Positions 14,978-16,069 of a stretch of DNA of 16,069 bases are shown here, in pieces. Below the pieces are notes generated by a model. The model was not told the origin of the DNA, made no database searches, and saw nothing but the letters and a program-made list of their open reading frames with translations. The position numbers and the translations under genes are program-made. The stretch is from CAZUMW01 sp964621615 (lineage in GTDB: Bacteria > Desulfobacterota > WTBG01 > CAIYCZ01 > CAIRTM01): the NCBI GenBank assembly GCA_964621615.1, contig CAZUMW010000067.1, forward strand, positions 1-16,069, in the 5' to 3' direction. Within the stretch, counting starts at the first letter, position 1; every line of letters begins with the position of its first letter.

Positions 14978-15030
14978 TATTCTTTCCTCATTGGTGTTTT
15001 GTAAAAAGCAATAGCAATGCACGGAAAACC

Positions 15031-15149
15031 ATCCCGGGCAATGCCCGGTCCTGCAGCACATAACCAGGAATGGGTGAAGCAAAGCGAAACCAATTATATT
15101 TTTTTCATCTGCACAAGCGGCAGATGCTGCGCTCTTTGGAGCACGCAAA
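15031..15149. repeat. 119-bp direct repeat, copy C2
   Basis: Second copy of 14251-14369, offset 780 bp, same orientation and essentially identical. It lies about 50 bp upstream of the antitoxin start, so it could carry part of that promoter region. Confidence 0.9.
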
Positions 15150-15190
15150 GAAAAGTAAATTCATCTTTCTTTTACTTTGATCCACAATAC

Positions 15191-15235
15191 TTTGCCGGAC
15201 ACGTCCCGCCGGGGCGGGACTTTGTCCAGCCTACG
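15191..15235. repeat. REP-like hairpin variant, copy A5
   Basis: Outer arms are shared with the family (TTTGCCGGACA and TTTGTCCAGCCTACG), but the interior is replaced by GTCCCGCC-GGGG-CGGGAC, itself a stem. The hairpin is kept while its inner bases differ, which argues that structure is conserved. Confidence 0.85.
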
Positions 15236-15316
15236 CAATTGTTTTTCTCTCATATTGTCTTAAATTCCCTCCCGGCCTCCTCTGGCGGAAAAACAGAAAA
15301 AAAGGCTATCCCGGAC

Positions 15317-15359
15317 AGATTTTTGCCGGACACGCCTTCGGCTTTGTCCGGCCTACGGC
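15317..15359. repeat. REP-like hairpin, copy A6
   Basis: Same sequence as copy A1 and part of the 553-bp repeat. Preceded by AAAAGGCTATCCCGG, wording that also precedes the 119-bp repeat copy C1. Confidence 0.88.
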
Positions 15360-15801
15360 TGCGCTCTCCGCGCCCTCTATATCTCTGTGGTGAAAACCTT
15401 TCTTTTTACCTCACCTTCCGTTTGATCTTTCTCAGCCTGGGGACTTTTTTCAGAATATCGCGCCGGTCCTGACGGAATTGATCCGCCCGGGGCTGTGCTT
15501 TCCTGCTGCCGTTTTTTTTGCTTTTGCGGGCGGACATTATGCTTCCGGCGGGTTTGCCGCTCCGGAGACAATAATTATCATTAGCATACAATTTATTCAA
15601 AAATCAAATTATATAGACTCATTAGTACCAGAAATAACCAGGAAACGTCAAGAGAATTGACGAAAAACGAAGGGGGCGATCACTCTATGGATAATGGAAA
15701 TGAATTTTGAGTTGTGAGGTTTGAATGGTGAAAGTGGGGAGGGGGGCGCTAAAACCCCTGCCGGTCTTCTGCTGCCGCAGAAAGGGGGGTGCATACGTCT
15801 G

Positions 15802-15869
15802 TCATATTTTCCGGAGCACGTCCTTAAGCTGTGCCTGCAGATCGGGAAGTTTGTTAACGGCAACATCCC
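15802..15869 (-). pseudogene. hepT: hepT 3' fragment
   Basis: The last 22 or so codons of hepT (VAVNKLPDLQAQLKDVLRKI and stop TGA at 15802), carried by copy 2 of the 553-bp repeat. There is no start, no HEPN catalytic motif and no antitoxin beside it. It is a by-product of the duplication. Confidence 0.88.
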
Positions 15870-16069
15870 GGTAAAGAAATTAAAAACCGGATCTTGCTAA
15901 TAGTAAATTTTCAATATATATTCATAATAATCAATAATTCTGAATAATCATATCCGAGAATCACGTGACAGAATTAAATACACTGACATATATTCACAAA
16001 AAAGCCGCTGAGCATCAGTAACTTCCGGTTAGGTTTTTGCATTCGAAATTTTTTTGTTTGAGGGGTGAA
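15870..16069. other. AT-rich right end
   Basis: Unique AT-rich DNA after the second 553-bp repeat. It includes TTCCGGTTAGGTTTTTGC (16023-16040), the exact reverse complement of 74-91 at the left end. No gene is visible. Confidence 0.6.

Larger units (their letters stand above)
14978..15801. other. gene-free repeat region right of the toxin-antitoxin pair
   Basis: About 820 bp with no credible gene. It contains copy C2 of the 119-bp repeat, REP copies A5 and A6, a CCCTCCCGGCCTCC motif and most of the second 553-bp repeat. A plus-strand frame across 15017-15472 is just translated repeats. Confidence 0.65.
15317..15869. repeat. 553-bp direct repeat, copy 2
   Basis: Identical to 9876-10428 as far as I can read. 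Its left end again lies at the start of a REP-like hairpin (copy A6, 15317-15359). Its right end cuts hepT after the CATCCC of the VWDVAV region and passes into unrelated AT-rich DNA. No mntA follows. Confidence 0.92.

Noticed and set aside
13540..15360. CRISPR array
   Set aside because: Repeats are palindromic, irregularly spaced and of several types; there are no uniform spacers and no cas genes.
15017..15472. 151-codon plus-strand frame
   Set aside because: Its translation is repeat C2, REP copies A5 and A6 and the 553-bp repeat in sequence; no start signal or domain.
74..16040. Integron attC sites suggested by ACCTAAC (left) and GTTAGGT (right)
   Set aside because: They fit the core-site pattern, but no partner core lies within 150 bp in the needed orientation, no integrase is present, and gene spacing is not cassette-like.

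Overview
The window looks like chromosomal accessory DNA from an uncultivated Gram-negative bacterium. It encodes lipoproteins, exported proteins, a Spy/CpxP-like periplasmic protein, a TPR-sulfatase and a CFI-box-type protein, a mix common in Desulfobacterota-like and related metagenomic lineages. No rRNA, tRNA or taxonomic marker is present, so the phylum cannot be fixed. Nearly every gene is on the minus strand; the only clear plus-strand gene is the Spy-like one.

Left part (1-6.0 kb), cell-envelope genes: a SUMF1-fold lipoprotein, a divergent Spy/CpxP-like protein, a 934-residue TPR-sulfatase-TPR protein meeting it tail to tail, a possible 51-codon basic ORF, and an exported jelly-roll-like protein with a divergent CFI-box C-terminal domain. 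The SUMF1 protein and the sulfatase look like an activator/substrate pair, but the sulfatase has Thr where formylglycine would form and the SUMF1 protein has only one of the two catalytic FGE cysteines, so that pairing is unlikely.

Middle (6.2-9.8 kb): three collinear minus-strand genes, HIT hydrolase, HNH endonuclease with a ScoMcrA-SBD-like N-terminal domain, and a PD-(D/E)XK-nuclease/superfamily-1 (DUF2075, schlafen-group-3-like) helicase. HIT and HNH are 4 nt apart. This is the best candidate for an incompletely described defence cassette, probably of modification-dependent restriction type. Text upstream of 6.36 kb resembles the debris left by IS200/REP-associated transposases.

Right part (9.8-16.0 kb): a repeat-rich island. 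It holds an MntA/HepT toxin-antitoxin pair whose toxin carries an in-frame amber codon, a trypsin-like serine protease lipoprotein, a second 99% identical HIT gene, a small secreted protein, and a RelE/ParE toxin-antitoxin pair whose toxin has a frameshift. In both pairs the antitoxin is intact. The modules are bracketed by repeats: a 553-bp direct repeat (9876-10428 and 15317-15869) that I find identical base for base, a 119-bp direct repeat around the RelE/ParE pair, six copies of a REP-like GCCGGACA...TGTCCGGC hairpin, and shorter shared motifs. The repeats explain the many spurious small reading frames there and suggest recent duplication, or possible mis-assembly, with repeat ends as junctions.
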